NCBI GenBank assembly: GCA_023079485.1
Contig: CM041084.1
Location: 20,984,609 to 21,048,608, forward strand
DNA: 64,000 nucleotides
Reading direction: 5' to 3'
Source of the DNA: Archilochus colubris
Taxonomy: Eukaryota > Chordata > Aves > Apodiformes > Trochilidae
Positions within the stretch are counted from its first letter, which is position 1. Every line of letters begins with the position of its first letter. Of this stretch, positions 26,101 to 39,125 are shown piece by piece. Under the pieces are notes generated by a model. It searched no databases and was not told where the DNA came from. It was given only the letters and a program-made list of their open reading frames with translations. Made by a program: the position numbers and the translations under genes.

Positions 26101-26525
26101 TGGATTTAATTAAATTTTGAAATACTGGTCTCGCCTTTCCTTTTAAAAATTTGCTCTTTGACACAGTTTATATCAAAACAATACATTGGTTTTATGTATT
26201 GCACAATGGGTTACTTTTCAATCTGCATACTCCTTTTGTGTTATTTCACTGGGCCCTCTGATTTAAATTTCTCTGGTTTAAATGCTTATGTGAAACAAAT
26301 GCTTAAATACCTTGTGAGGTGAGAGCTTCAGACCTCACAGAACTACTCAAGAGACATATAAGGGTTATTTCTCTTATAAAGAAAGGTGAATGAGTGATGC
26401 TGAGGGTGTTCAGTGTCATGAAAGCTCTTATTCCTGGACCAGAACTTTCTGTGATTAGTTCCAAAGACTTAAGTTATAGAGGAAAAAAGAAAGGATTATG
26501 GAAGAAAACAGAAGAAAACAGAACA
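23115..26525. other. Unique non-coding DNA
   Basis: No supported exon, RNA gene or transposon. A small tandem (GCCAGGCTTTGCCAGGCTTT) is at 24474-24493, and an A-run lies near 24080. Confidence 0.5.
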
Positions 26526-26642
26526 CATTTTGTTTGTGATGTTTGTTGGTTTGTGGGTTTTTTTGTTTGTTTTTTTGTTTGTTTGTGGTGTTTGTTTTTG
26601 TTTGTTTGGTTTTGGTTTTTTGGTTTGGTTTGGTTTTGGTGT
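26526..26642. repeat. (TTTG)n-like imperfect microsatellite
   Basis: A tract of about 115 bases made of TTTG, TTTTG and TTTGG units on the plus strand. The apparent open frames on both strands simply translate the repeat (phenylalanine/valine/cysteine-rich on plus, lysine/threonine/asparagine-rich on minus). Confidence 0.9.
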
Positions 26643-29600
26643 GTTCTTCTTTTAAGTCTGACATTTGCATCTGGAAACTTCAGACATTTTCTGGAGTAGT
26701 TCAGGGGTAGCTCCTTCATGACTGACAGTAGACCCGTGACGCTGGGAGCTTTCTGTTGTAGGAGGTTTTCTGCATGCAGTTTACAATGCTGAACAGGTTG
26801 GTAGCTCACCCTTAGGAGTCTCAGCAGCCGTAGGAGCTGTGGAGAATTCCTGCCCACTGAGGCTACTAAGATTTATTGCCAACTGGTCCCAATTCCTTGT
26901 AAACCTGAATTCTTATCAGACATTTTCTCAGTCAGACTCTCTTTTCCAGCTGTGCAGTGTACAGGTTAAGGCAGGGAAAGGAACAGAGAGTATACAGGGA
27001 GAAGGGACACAGCAGTCCCCTTAAGGAGGTGACACCTTTGTTTAGGTATCTCTTTCCTTTGGAGATAGAGCATAGAAGGGACTGGTTGATCCCGTGAAGA
27101 TCACTTCTCTGTGTGCTGTGCCAGCAATAGAAGCCTGGAGAGCAGGCTGGCAGGCAGGGTGCTGAACAGGTGTCAGGACTTACTTTGCAAAGGAGGTAAC
27201 CTTCAGCTTTTCTCATTTCTTTCTTTTCAGAACAACATGAGGTGGAACACCCAAGGAGGTGTTTGTGGTGTTTCCTATGAGTTTAACACCAGATGACATC
27301 TGCATTGGCCCCAGTAACACCTCCACATGATCACATGAAAAACCTTAGAGGCCATTTCTGGCTGTCCTCATATTCTGCATCAGAGTTGCGTAGTTATGTC
27401 ATATTTGATCCATGTTTTATTATATTTTTGGCTCTGTCCTCTGTCTTTCCCTTTTTCTGGGGTTTATTTAATTTATTTCTTGCATTTTTCTCAAATGGCC
27501 CTTGTTTAAGTATTAGGAGAATGTTTTCATATTACTGTGTTTATATTTTCAACATATGTTTATTTTGCTGCAGAACACTCCAAATGACCTGGCAAAAGAA
27601 GTGGTAGCTTTTATAAATAAAGCCATTACTGTAATTGTTCTGATTTTTAACTTGCAGTGTATTTTTATGTGACTCAAGAGATGCAAACAGAAAAAAATCC
27701 AGGCCACACTTAATCAAATAATGATTACTTTGTTTAACTGTATTATCAGCAAGAAAGTCTGGTCTTGGCTCATGCTGTAAGCTGACTGTTATATTTAACC
27801 CAGAGGCTTTCAAAACTTCAGCCTACTTTTTTCAGGTAACTAAGCTCAAATATCTTGGCCTTCACTAATAATGTAGTAAGACATTAATTTTTTCATTTGA
27901 AATTAGATAACTTGAATTACAAGAGGATTTACAGAAAAGGTAGCTACTTTATGATTTGGATCCAGATTGCTGATCATAACTTCCATTACTTCTATAAAAT
28001 ACTTCCCTCTCCTAAGATGTTTTACCTACTGTGGCTTTCACCTCCCACCTCAGGCTGTTCTAGTGCAGCAAACACTCTTTGCAATGACTTTTTTCCGATG
28101 CATTTCCTCCTCTGTCCAAAAGACATTGGATCCAGACCTATTTTTGCAGCAGAGCTGGATGAGTGAAGAACTGGTTGAGCTTCTAAGTTTATGAGTTTAT
28201 AAAGGAACAAAATTCCTTTTGGACTCCTATTCTTTTGCTAGTGCTGGAAAAACGTGCAATGATACAGCAGTGGGTATTATGCACACCGCAATTCATTTCA
28301 GCAGTATGGCTTCTCAAAGCAGCCACACACTTTGTTTTTACAGAGAAATAAAGAGAAATGCAGAGCTAGGAAAGAGCATTCAAGGAAAAGCAGCCCATTT
28401 ATATGATATAATTTAGTAGTGAACATTGCATTGTGTATCCATAAGATTTATGTGCATAAAAGCCCAACATTATGCTGTATATGAGAACTGCCTTTCAGTT
28501 ATGTCTTACTGTAAAGCACTTATCACTCAAGTGCATTCTATTGATCTTTTGCTCTTCTTCCTTTGATAGCTTTTGTGTCCTTAGGGAATAAAAAGGCTAT
28601 TGCAATGATGTCTCAAAAAACAGCAGAAAAGAAATTCAGCATAAACACTTGATAAACTCTGGTTATCCTGCTGTGTGATTTTGAATCCCTGACTGCAATA
28701 CCAGTATTCTGCTGGTGAGCCAGTCTGTCACCAGCACCTTCTCTCTGTATCATTCTTCTCCCTTTCATTCTTTGTGATCAACTTTTCCATCTCTAGTAGA
28801 AAATAAGAGACATTTCTTTGACACTAAATCTAGCAATATCTTTCATAGGACTCAGTATATGTAAACCCACACCTTTACTTCCTGAGGCTTTCTTATTTGG
28901 TTTCAGAGATGTTTCTCAGATGAGGTTTTTATGCTAATGAAAGACTCTTTGCTTTTTCCATTCACGTTTTCTCCTAAACTTGAATTTCTTGGGGATGCAT
29001 TATTAGCATTCTTAACACAAAAATCATTGTGATTGGAAGATCTGTAATAACATTAGGATCTCATAAGGCAAGAAAAACATGGCCCCACTGAAAACAGTAC
29101 TATTGCATGCCACCTGGAAGAGAAAAGGTGGAAATTTTGGTAGTTCCACACATGATCTCACAAAATTACAGGTTTTGGGGTAGAAAAGTACTGGGGGATC
29201 TGTTAAAATTTGAGCATAGCCTGTTTTTACTTGCTTTGTTCTGGCTTATTTATTTGAGAAGTATTTTTGTTGTGTGGACCTTTCATAGTAAATCGTGGGA
29301 CACGTTTCAGGAGGGAAAAATTGAAGTGGTGGCAATTAGACTTTTTCTACAAAAAAGCTGTAACATGTAACATGAGCTTAATGTTTGCTATTCTAATACA
29401 GCTGAACACAGTTTTCTCCTCAGTGAGGGATAGCAGGACACATGTAAGACTTTCTGAAGAGCAGGGCTCAAATAAAGTCACCTTTTGAACTGGATCTAGA
29501 GCTGGGATTGTTCTGAAAAAAGCCAACGAAGCTATGGGAAGCCAGTGGAAACATTGTCACGGACAGTATGCCAGTCTAGTTTCAACCCTATACATTATTT

Positions 29601-31008
29601 TACAGTGGCAGGAGGTCTGTGGGAGTGTTTATATTTGCTGTCTGATGTCCCTCCATTTCATTTTTATGATGTGTGCTAGATGATAGATGACATGTTTTTG
29701 TTAAGCTGAAAGCTTTCAGAGCAGCTTCCCTCTAGATAAGGAATGGGCAAACCAGGGAGCAGTGGCTTGCTTTGTGTGCTGTAGCCAGGAGAGCTTAGGG
29801 TGAAAGACCACGTTTTTTCAAGGACTGATTGAAATTTTTTGATATGGGGAAAAATAAGGAATTTGGAAAGGCTCTTAGAGTCTTTAGGCAATATCTGAAC
29901 AATCAGACTTGAAAAAGTTCCTGCATCCAGACTGGTGTGAGTCTTACCAGTGTGAGCCATGAATTTTTGTCCTTTTCACAAGGGAATGTAGGGCTCACCC
30001 TGGCACTGCCTGGGGTAAGAGCTGAGGCTCTGACACAGCCATATTTCAAGATGTGTGCTTTGTTAGTCCACACTCATCCTGACTTCTGGCTGATAGCCTG
30101 GCAAAACTACCAAATGAAACAATGTGCTTGAAGTCTCAGGGGATTTAGATTTTAGTTTTCTGAAATCAGATCTTTTTTCCATGTCTTGTTTCCCTCTCTT
30201 GTTTTTTATAGACACTTAGACTCTGTGACAAAATCCCTGGCGTCCAACTTTCAGTTCCACACAGGGTTGACAGCTAACCTGAGCACTTACATGACTTGCA
30301 ATAATTTGGAGAACTGCTGGTGTATTTCCAGTAACTAAGGGGTACATTGCAGAATTCTTCAAGTAACAGTGCTTTATTTACATTGCAGTGCTTTATTTAC
30401 ATTACAGATTTAAATTAGAAAAAGTTAACAATATCATTAATTGATATACTTTGCACCTAAATTATAGTCTTTAACAAGAAAAATAGAAATATAGCTATCT
30501 GTGAAAGTAGAGAAGAGGTTCCAAATTATTTGTAAAAATACCTAGAATGCTAAAAAAAAAATAAAGTCAGTAGCTTTTCTCTGTGTTATCAAAAAAATTT
30601 AAACTGAAGTTTTCCCTGCAGGCTATGAATGAAATGGCTGTAGGAAACCACAGTACCACTGCTTACTCAAGACTTTAGTAGTACCCTCAGTAACAATTAC
30701 TCAGTCTTGGACCAAAGGCTCAGCAGTCACACATTACCCAATTCTTCCCTGACAATAGCGTTGCAGAGAGAGTGCAAGAGACCTGCATCATAGCAGTGCA
30801 GTTCTCATCACCTGTACCATATTAGTAGAAAAAGGCTCCAGCACTAGATGCCAATATTTTAAGGAATGTAACAGACTTTTTTGTTTTCTAGCTGTAGTCC
30901 CAGTGTTTAAACTTCAGCATCTAGCCTCTGTCCTAGCTGGGCTGGTTAGTGGTCAGTCCATGTATCAATTCTTGTATCTTTTCACATAGAAAGTTTTGGA
31001 TGGCTGGT
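26643..31008. other. Unique non-coding DNA
   Basis: No recognisable genes. A short tandem duplication is noted separately at 30367-30404. Poly-A signals of AATAAA type occur by chance in this AT-rich DNA and are not tied to a transcript. Confidence 0.5.
30367..30404. repeat. 19-bp tandem duplication
   Basis: The unit CAGTGCTTTATTTACATTG is repeated directly, the second copy ending ATTA instead of ATTG. It looks like a recent replication-slippage duplication. Confidence 0.8.
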
Positions 31009-31375
31009 GTAGAGAAACAAACCAGGTGCCTCGAGTTGCCAAAGAGTGGGTGCCAGTCCACCTGTGCCTGGTTAGGGCAGGCCCCCTATTACCAGGGGGC
31101 CAATAAAGGTGGGACACACACCCACAGAGGAAGCTCACTCTGGTGTGAGGCATGGAGAGGCCAGCAGCTTGTCGAGCCTCTGGAGAAAGAAAGGCTCTTC
31201 CCGCTACACTTCTACCCTGGAAGCGCTGTGTGGTGGCTGGAGTCCTGGAAGAGACCAGCAGCTCGTCGAGCTTCAGGAGCAAGAATGGCTCCTCCTGCTA
31301 TAGGCTGGGTTTTTACTTATGGTAAGGTGGGCTTTTTTCTGATTCTTGTTTATTACACTTCCTAATTAAAGACAT
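31009..31375 (+). mobile_element. Possible LTR fragment with an internal duplication
   Basis: The segment is GC-richer than its flanks and has an LTR-like order: a promoter-like half, a GGCCAATAAAGGTGGG box near 31100, then a T-rich end. Inside, CCAGCAGCTTGTCGAGC (31161-31177) recurs as CCAGCAGCTCGTCGAGC (31255-31271), and similarity continues for about 40 bases after each copy, at a period of 94. I could not fix the ends or a target-site duplication, so the class and the orientation are provisional. Confidence 0.4.
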
Positions 31376-31939
31376 CACTGTTTTCCCAGTAGCTTTTTTT
31401 CTTCTTAATCTTTCTGCATACTTGGAAAATTAAGAGGAAGAAATTATAAAACTGTTGGCCCCAAATACAGTGGTCTCATTTTCAGGTGTCTTCACAAGAA
31501 GGTACCCACTCTGGTAGCTGCTGGTGTCTTCAGGGGACAGCAGTGCAGCAATAATCACACACTCTAGTGTTTTTCACTAGAGCCTAATGGAAGGTTTTAA
31601 AACCCTGGACAGGGTACATGCATGGCCCTGCACCCCTTTCCTTGCCCCACCCTGCACCCCTCACCCCAGGCAGCCCCTTGTGCACACTGCATGCTGTTTG
31701 TGGTGCAGAGCATGGATGCTGGTGCATCCTTACCTTGACACACAGCCCAAGGGGTCAGATGGGCACCCTTGGCACTGCTTTTGTCCATGGAGGCACTTAG
31801 GGACACAACCTGTCCCAGCAGGTCTGCCAGCTTGGATCACCAGCTGTAGCCACTGCCCGGGGCTTTCTTGAAGGCAGACTCTGTATGGGAATGTGTGAAT
31901 GCCTTCAAATAGCTCAACTGCTTTTCAGGAATGACTTTC
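31376..31939. other. Unique non-coding DNA
   Basis: Contains a cytosine-rich stretch (31620-31690) with CACCCC-like words but little CpG. No gene is supported. Confidence 0.45.
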
Positions 31940-31951
31940 TTCTCTCTCTCT

Positions 31952-31997
<46 letters not shown>

Positions 31998-32003
31998 CCC
32001 CCC
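31940..32003. repeat. (TC)n, poly-T and C-run tract
   Basis: A short TC repeat leads into 43 uninterrupted T residues (31955-31997), followed by six C residues. As a retroposed tail it would point to a source on the minus strand to its right, but no recognisable transcript is there before the LTR at 32,195. Confidence 0.9.
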
Positions 32004-32194
32004 AGATTATACTTTTGCAAGATTAAGTAACTGTGAAATAGGCATTTATATGATCCCTGCTTCTCAAAGATGTTATCTGCCTGCTGAATGTCCCTCCCCT
32101 GTTTGCTAATGGGAGGCAAGTCCTTCAATTCATGGTGCTAAATTTACTGTAATTAATTGTATCTCTGTTCCAGTGCTGTCTTCATAATGGGTAA

Positions 32195-32962
32195 TGTCAC
32201 GGCTTAGCAGTTCAGGCAGACCAAAAACCAAAGGACAGAATTATTATTATTACCCCCTCCCTGCAAAGGGAAGATAAAAGGGGAATAAAAACAGAAGATT
32301 CAAAGTTGGAAATTGAAAAAAACTGGAGACAGATTTACTAGCACAGGGGAAAGGCAATAACAGAAGAGAGAAAGTAACAAAACCACAAATATATCTATAT
32401 ATATAGAGAGAGACATACATATATATATATATATATACACAACCCGATCTCATTGCTGACAGGGATAGGTGCCTGAGGGCCCCTTGTGGCAGGGCCGACC
32501 CAGGACTGGAGGGTCCAGGGCTCTTCCCAGCACCCAATAGGGATGGGTTCTGGAGAGCAGGTGGGGAGCTGGTGGTAAAGGAGCGCAGGGGAACGGCAGC
32601 AAAGCCAGGAAAGAGTGAAAAGGGGGTGGGGAGGAGGGTGCCGGGCTGCCTGATCTTTATAGAGCATGGGCAGGATATGGGAGGGAATAGACCCTCTGTG
32701 TTCCGCCCCTCTCAGGGACTGAAAGCCCTCCTGCTTTAGTTCCTCGAGTTCAAACGATGACAGGTAGTAATTGTACACATAGATGTTCCTACAGTGCTGG
32801 CACAAGCATGCCTCGGCTGGGATATAAATAAACTCATGGACAGTACTGGAGACATAAGTTTCAGCTTTGTATTGCAACAAGGAATCAGACCATTACTATT
32901 TATTTCCCTTTTTGTTGGCTAAGAAACACAAATTGCAAAAAACCCCAGTTTCACTCCTGACA
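32195..32962 (-). mobile_element. Solo LTR of an endogenous retrovirus
   Basis: The plus strand begins TGTCACGGCTTAGC and ends CACTCCTGACA, so the ends are the inverted pair TGTCA...TGACA. On the minus strand there is a clear TATA box, CTCTATAAAGATC (near 32652-32664), preceded by a U3-like region. It is followed by a C-rich leader and a T-rich U5 half with an AGTAAA word near 32335, an order typical of retroviral LTRs. A (TA)n microsatellite has grown inside it (32389-32439). I could not find a matching target duplication, so the exact ends may be a few bases off. No retroviral genes are attached. A 161-codon open frame on the minus strand crosses the element and is not a known gene. Confidence 0.7.
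32389..32439. repeat. (TA)n/(GA)n microsatellite inside the LTR
   Basis: Alternating AT with a short GAGAGAGA interruption, then ATATAT again. It lies in the downstream half of the minus-strand LTR. Confidence 0.9.
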
Positions 32963-35654
32963 CATTGCTGTATGGAGTGCACAACACTTAATGCTGAACA
33001 GATAGCAAACAAGAAATTTTTATAAAACTATTACTACAGAGGTGTTCAGAGGAAGGATAATACTGTTTGATATTGTTCCCTGCTCTGTTTTTCAGGAGAA
33101 TGAGCAGGAGCCAAATTTCTGCACCACTAATACTGTAGGTTTAATATCCAGATACCTAGGTACTTAAAAATTTCAAAAGGTGTATTTAAACCTGTTTCTT
33201 AGGATACCATGCATGTATAATAGTAATCTTTTCCTGCTACTGTTTTACATGCTCCAAAGCACATGGGTCATTGAGCAGGCTGTGTTACACACCTGGCTCT
33301 GAAATACACTGTTCACCCCTGTCGGGAGAGTGTCAGACTGCTGACTGCACATGGAACCTGCTTTCTGGTGGGCAGGACCAGTTAGGACTAAGGATCCCTT
33401 GGTCTCTTTTCTGCTTTGGTTGGTAGTACAATAGATCAGCTTAGATTTCACTTAACTTGTTTCTTCATCCATTGTAGATCAGGGGTCTCAAACCTGACTT
33501 CTTGAAACCTGCTGGTAAAAAGTACTGCACAGAACTAGGTATTCATCTAATTAACATGGGGTATGGCATCCAACTTCTTGAAAAATAAAGGGAGAAGTAT
33601 TACAGGTGCTTATATAATTAACCTTGCTTATTCAATTTGTACAAATAAAAGTAATTATCTGTATTCTGCAGTTTATAACAGTCCCCATCCTACTAGAACT
33701 GTAACATAATAAAGCAATGCTGCAAATTCTCTTAAGTTTTTTTCCCCTTAACCTGAACCATACTTGATGAAATCGAAGGATTTCTGGGCTGATTCTTCTA
33801 TACCAAAGAGAAGTCTGGAAAACAGTAGTTAACATTTTGCAACTGAGTTATGAATTCAAAACATAAGCTTTCTTTTAAGTTTGACAGGAGACTATACCCT
33901 CTTACTAATCTGGCTTGCAGGTGATGCTGGGTTTAAGGTCAAACAGAATTTTTTTAAAACTTTGGAGTGGTGCAATGCCTGTGTTTGTTGCTTGGTAGCT
34001 ATATTTCTCAAGATTTATTTATTACTGAAGATTCCTTTCTGAGTTTTGAAAATGCTGTGTAACTTACATCTTTAAACTTGCTAGAAGTAGAATTTCAACA
34101 TAATATTTAGGAGAGAAAATAACGTTTTAAAGGCGCTCTATTTAAGTTTACATTACAGGTTTAAATTTGTTCAGCCTCTCAAGGGATGCTGCATCAGGCT
34201 TGTGTATTTGCCAAATATATTTCTACACGAGAGGCTACTGTTGCATCTTTTCTTTTCCAGTGTACTGAGGAGACTGGGTGTGAGCCTGCTAAAGAACAAA
34301 AACTGAACAGTTTGGACATGGTATCCTCCAACATCCCATGAATTTTGCTGTATAGACATAACTTAAGTCATTCAGACACATGTTTTCCTGTTGGCCAAGA
34401 AGCATCAGCAAGAAGTAAATAACAAAACTTCTCCTTTGGGAAGTATAAAATCTGTGGAGGGCTTCAGAGAGATCAGAAAATGTATTTTTCCAGGCCTCAT
34501 ATCAAAACACTTGGGAGATACTTGGATTACAAGTGTGCTGAAGTGGTGTAGGCACCTAAGAACCAGACCAGCAGGAAAATGAAGTCTTTGAGTCTCCAAC
34601 AGTGTTTTGTGAAGCATTCAAGCTGAACTTAAGAGTCCTGGGACCCCTATAGAAGGCTTATGGGTGAAAAGTAGAGAAGGTGTTGGAAGAATCAGTGAAG
34701 AAACAGCAGTAAAATGTAATATACTAATTAAATTTATGAAACATAATATTTTTTAGGGCTTTTTTTTTTAAGTAAGCATGTTGGCAAATTTTTCTTGGTA
34801 TTAATTGATGACATGAATTGATTAACGCAAAGAATAATGTGTGAGTGAGACACTCTGAAGACTACACTATGAAGTTTTTGTTTCTACCTACCCTGTCAGT
34901 ACCTTTTATCTTCATGTTACCGTTCTATTTCACTGCAGGTTTTGTTTTATTTGGCAATTTTGGGCTCATTTCAATAAGCTGTTTATGCTCTGTGGCTACT
35001 GGAGAGGTGGGAATTAATAAGAAAATCAGGTAATCAGGAGTAGAGAGTAATTTTAAATCAAGCAGTTCAGCAATCTCTGCAGAGAATTTAACCTTACTTA
35101 ACATTTAACAAGAGCTTAATTTACATAAAAATGATACAATTAAGGAGCCAGAGCCCCTAGTAAAAATCCCTGAGGCTTCCTGCAAGTCTGGTGGCAAAAT
35201 CAAAGAATGTTAATTTCAATTTTCTTGATCTTTCTAAGGCAAACACTTTGAACTCTTTAAGAAAAAAAAAATCTTTAGAAGAAAATACTTCACATTGCTG
35301 AAAACAGTTTCAGCAACAGACTATGGTAGAGAAATTAAAAGACAACACAGATTTTAGGCAATAGAATATAAAATAGATAAGTTCTAAGTGCATAGGGCTT
35401 CATATATATTTTCTCTGCCTTGAGCTGGAAGAAGTCATACTAATGTACACTTGCTTCTTTTTCTTTTGATGCAACCTTTCACAAGCTCCTTAGGACACAG
35501 AATGGTTTTAATTTCCCCTCACAAAACTTCAATGATAGGATTAAACAGCAAATAACTTCATATTACATCTAGTCTGCACGTATATAGGCAGATAATTAAG
35601 TACTGATCTGCTTTTTGAAATAGTACGTAATTTCTCCAGGACCAGAGGAAACGA
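32963..35654. other. Unique non-coding DNA
   Basis: AT-rich, with no recognised repeat, exon or RNA gene. Confidence 0.5.
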
Positions 35655-35893
35655 CAAGAAAGCTACACCAGGAGAGGTTTAAGCTGGATATTAGGTAACA
35701 TTTTTTTACTGAAAACATTGTCAAACATTGGAATAGTCTGCCCAGGGCAGTGGTGGAGTCCCCATCCCTGGAGGTATTTAAATGGTGTGTGGGCCTGGTC
35801 CTTATGGATGTGGCTTCAGTACTGGTCAAAGGATGGACTGGATGATCTTGAAGGTCTCTTCCAAGCAAAGACATTCTGTGATTCTGTGATTCT
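35655..35893 (+). repeat. CR1 LINE 3'-end fragment
   Basis: Recognisable by AGGTTTAAGCTGGATATTAG, TCTGCCCAGGGCAGTGGTGG, CCATCCCTGGAGGTATTTAA and the ATGATCTTGAAGGTCTCTTC box, ending in tandem ATTCTGTGATTCTGTGATTC at 35874-35893. Only the 3' untranslated region is kept. Confidence 0.95.
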
Positions 35894-36384
35894 TTATGAC
35901 CTGTTCTGTTTCAGAAACCACTACGAACAAGACTATTTTTCTAACAAAGATCTTACTGCAGGACAAAATTGTAGTAACAAAACACACATGCCAAATGGAC
36001 ATCTACAGATTACATGTTGAAAAAGCCAAGAAACAACGTACTGATTGTATTGTTCTCAATCTCAAAATAGCCTAATAGACCTTTTTTAATACTCCCTGTA
36101 TATATTTCAGGGAAACAAAGCTAAGTAGGCAGATAACCTTGAAGTGCCTGACTATCTGAAACATACTAATCTCCAAAACATAATGTAAATAGTTTGTGCA
36201 GCGCTGTGTTTCTTTAGTTTTTTGTTGTTTTTTTTTAAACTAGATTGCTGTATCATCCACACACCCTCTCCACTCCCTACCCCCACCCCACTTTCTACAC
36301 TGCACTTTATACTAAAAAAGTATTTTTGCAATCCCATTATGCAGATCCATCACTATCACTGTGAAACATACTCCAAAACTAAAG
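35894..36384. other. Spacer between two opposed CR1 copies
   Basis: AT-rich DNA with a T-run near 36229 and a CCCACCCC patch near 36281. Nothing else was recognised. Confidence 0.5.
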
Positions 36385-36945
36385 AAATCACAGAAGGGAT
36401 CTGAAAGATCACCTAGTCCCAACCCCTCCGCATGGGCAGGGACACTTCCTGCTAGATCAGGTTGCTCAAAGCCCCATCCAGCCTGGGCAGTCATAACTTT
36501 TCTATGTGAACTGTTCCAGTGTCTCAACACCCTCACACTAAAGAATTTCCTACTAATATCTGATCTCAATCTATCCTCCTTCAATTCAAAACCATTACTG
36601 TTTGTCCTATCACCACATGCCCTTATGAGAAGTCCCTTCCCAGCTTTCCTGTAGGTCACCTTCAGATACTGAAGGCTGTTCTAAGTGTCCCTGGAGACAT
36701 CTCTTCTCCAGTCTGAACAACCCCAACTTTCTCAGGCTGTCACTACAGCAGAGGTGCTCCAGGCCTCTGATCATCTTTGTGGCTCTCCTCTGAACTCCCT
36801 CCAACAGCTCCATGTCCTTCTTGTACTGGGGGCCCCAAAATTGCATGCAGTACTCCAGGTGGGGTCTCAAGAGTGGAGCAGAGGGGCAGAATCACCACAC
36901 ATCTTTTGATGCAGTCCAGGATATAGCTGACACATCACCAGCTCA
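36385..36945 (-). repeat. CR1 LINE with ORF2 C-terminus
   Basis: The minus strand encodes [18 protein letters not shown] followed by [17 protein letters not shown], the well-known end of the CR1 ORF2 (RNase-free reverse transcriptase-endonuclease protein), at about 36751-36870. The 3' region follows, reading back to the CACAGAAGGGATCTGAAAG end near 36390. Frameshifts and stops break it, so it cannot move. It lies about 500 bases from, and pointing toward, the plus-strand CR1 at 35.7 kb. Confidence 0.95.
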
Positions 36946-39125
36946 TGCAGAAAAGGAAATGAGTTTGAAGTGATTTTCTGTGAGAAGCTACTGGTCAACG
37001 AAAGATGATTTGCATTTTTTTTCCAAAGTCCCTAACAGGGCAGTATTTTATTAAAAAAGGAGCTGTTAATTTCAGGCAAATGTCAAGGTCTGTTTAAGAA
37101 CCAAAATAAATATTCTCTTTTTTGGTGAGAAATAGATCTTGGTAAAAAAACAGTGGACAGCTGACTCCCCTCTGTACAGCTCAGACAGTAGCAGCTGTAG
37201 GGCTACTCTTGGGTACAGAGTCAATAGCCACTGGATGCATTATCCTGCAATACACTTGTGATGATTAAACTTCTTTCTCTGTCAATGAGAGGCAGGGAGA
37301 AGAAGGCTCTAAGCAACTGGAAATTTCCTTAATTCTATTAATTCTATTAAGTGAAGCTTCCTCCTTTAGTCAAAACCCAATCATATTCCAAGTGGGATTT
37401 TATGATGTAAAGCATCTCAAAGCTTGTTTGTGGATTTTTTTTTCCCCAATGCCTTCCCACAAAATAAAGCTGAAGCGCAATGCCCAACCAGATGGACAGC
37501 ACGCATGGCAGGAAGTCCAATAAGTGCTTCTAAAGTGAGTTAAGGAATGTTCCTGAAACACTAATCTCTCCCTTTCATTCAAAAATCCTCACAGGGTAAG
37601 GTTTGCTGACTTGAGGGGAAAAAAAGGAAATTTTTTTTTCCTGTAAATACTTAAGCAGAAAGGAAATTTCACAGGGGAGAAGGACTGTCATGAAGGTCAT
37701 AAATCTTTAAGAAGCTTAGAAATACAAAATGTCTGGAGTTAAAGAATCTTTTCATATCACCTTAGAGAAACTAGAGGTCCCAATCCTCAGCTTTCCTGCT
37801 CTTTAAGCTACCTTCCCTCTGACACTGAGAAAAATGTGGGAACTCTTACCTCTGTGCATAGTTGCAAAGAAAAACTACTCCGTGATATTCACATATCTGC
37901 CCACACAAGCTCAAAACAGTCCTATAAGTGGTCCCTGAGTGCAGATAAATCCTGCAAGCCCATGTTCTATCAGCACAGGCTATACATTTCATATATTTCC
38001 AGCCACCTCTGGTCTCACTGTTGGCTGGTGGATTGTATAAACCACCCTCTCCATTTTCAACAGGAATTTTTAATGGTCTGACAAATAATGGTGACTTGTT
38101 TAAAAGCTAGACATTAAATTGGAAATAGCACAAGTGAGTAAAATTAACTTTGAGACTTAGTTTACGTTGCTTTTTTTCCCTCCATTACTCCTGCTTTGGT
38201 CATTAGAAGCTTTGCCTTGGGACTGAATTACCTAGAAGTAGTTCCTGCTCCTGCCAAAACAACAACAAAGGATGACCACTACTTTTTTTCACCTTTTGGA
38301 ATGTCAGAAGGACCTGTCTGCAATCTCTCCTTGACAAGAGCAGAAAGGACAGCCACACCAGCTGCAAAGCTTCCTTTTACACTGAAATCTCACCAGCCTG
38401 AGTACTAGGGGAAAAAATCAAGTGAGTTAAGGCCTAAATTTTTACCAAATGTCAAGTCCCACTCTGACAGGCACCAGACTAGAAAGAATTGTACATCTTC
38501 ATAGAAAATTATGAAAATTTTTCTCTACAACTGCTCATAAAATAAGAGATCTGAGGCTTCTGATGATGTTGAAGGAAATACTTCTTGTACAGTCAGAGTC
38601 TGCCAGTAAGAGTAAAATATAGTTTAAATTTTCATAAGTGATGGACAGTGCTGCAGGTGATTGTCACTGATTTTACAGGGAATTATGATTTCTCTCTTGT
38701 ATTATCAAGGTGCCTAGGGCCCCCCAGACAAACCATTCCTATTTGTTGCAGTAGATATTTTGCAGAGGACAGTCTTAAGTGCTAGGACATTCTTCACTCT
38801 ACGAAGAGGCAGTTCATCCTTTGAGTTGATCTGATCTTCTGCTCCAGCTAGATCTGCACTCATGTCTATGAAATAGTTTCTGCTGCAGAAGAGAGGGATG
38901 AGGACACTCAGGCTACCTCCCCAGTCTTTCTTTCCAGAGACAAGAGCTGATACTGGCTTCTACCAGCAACACAGTAATTCCATACATCTGGAAGTAGAAG
39001 AAGCAGACTTCTATCTCTGTGTTGCATCATATCCATGGAAATGGTGTCTGTGGAGAAGAGTCTGTTCTGCTCCTGACTTGCTCCAGAGAAATTATTTTCT
39101 TATGACATCAGGTACAGTTCAAAGG
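36946..39125. other. Unique non-coding DNA
   Basis: No exon, RNA gene or transposon recognised. A small ATTCTATTA duplication is near 37334. Confidence 0.5.

Noticed and set aside
26455..26857. Frames rich in lysine, asparagine and threonine, or in phenylalanine and cysteine
   Set aside because: They translate the TTTG microsatellite.
32395..32880. 161-codon minus frame with a CxxC-like start
   Set aside because: It lies wholly inside the solo LTR and ends in the TA microsatellite; LTRs of this kind do not normally code.
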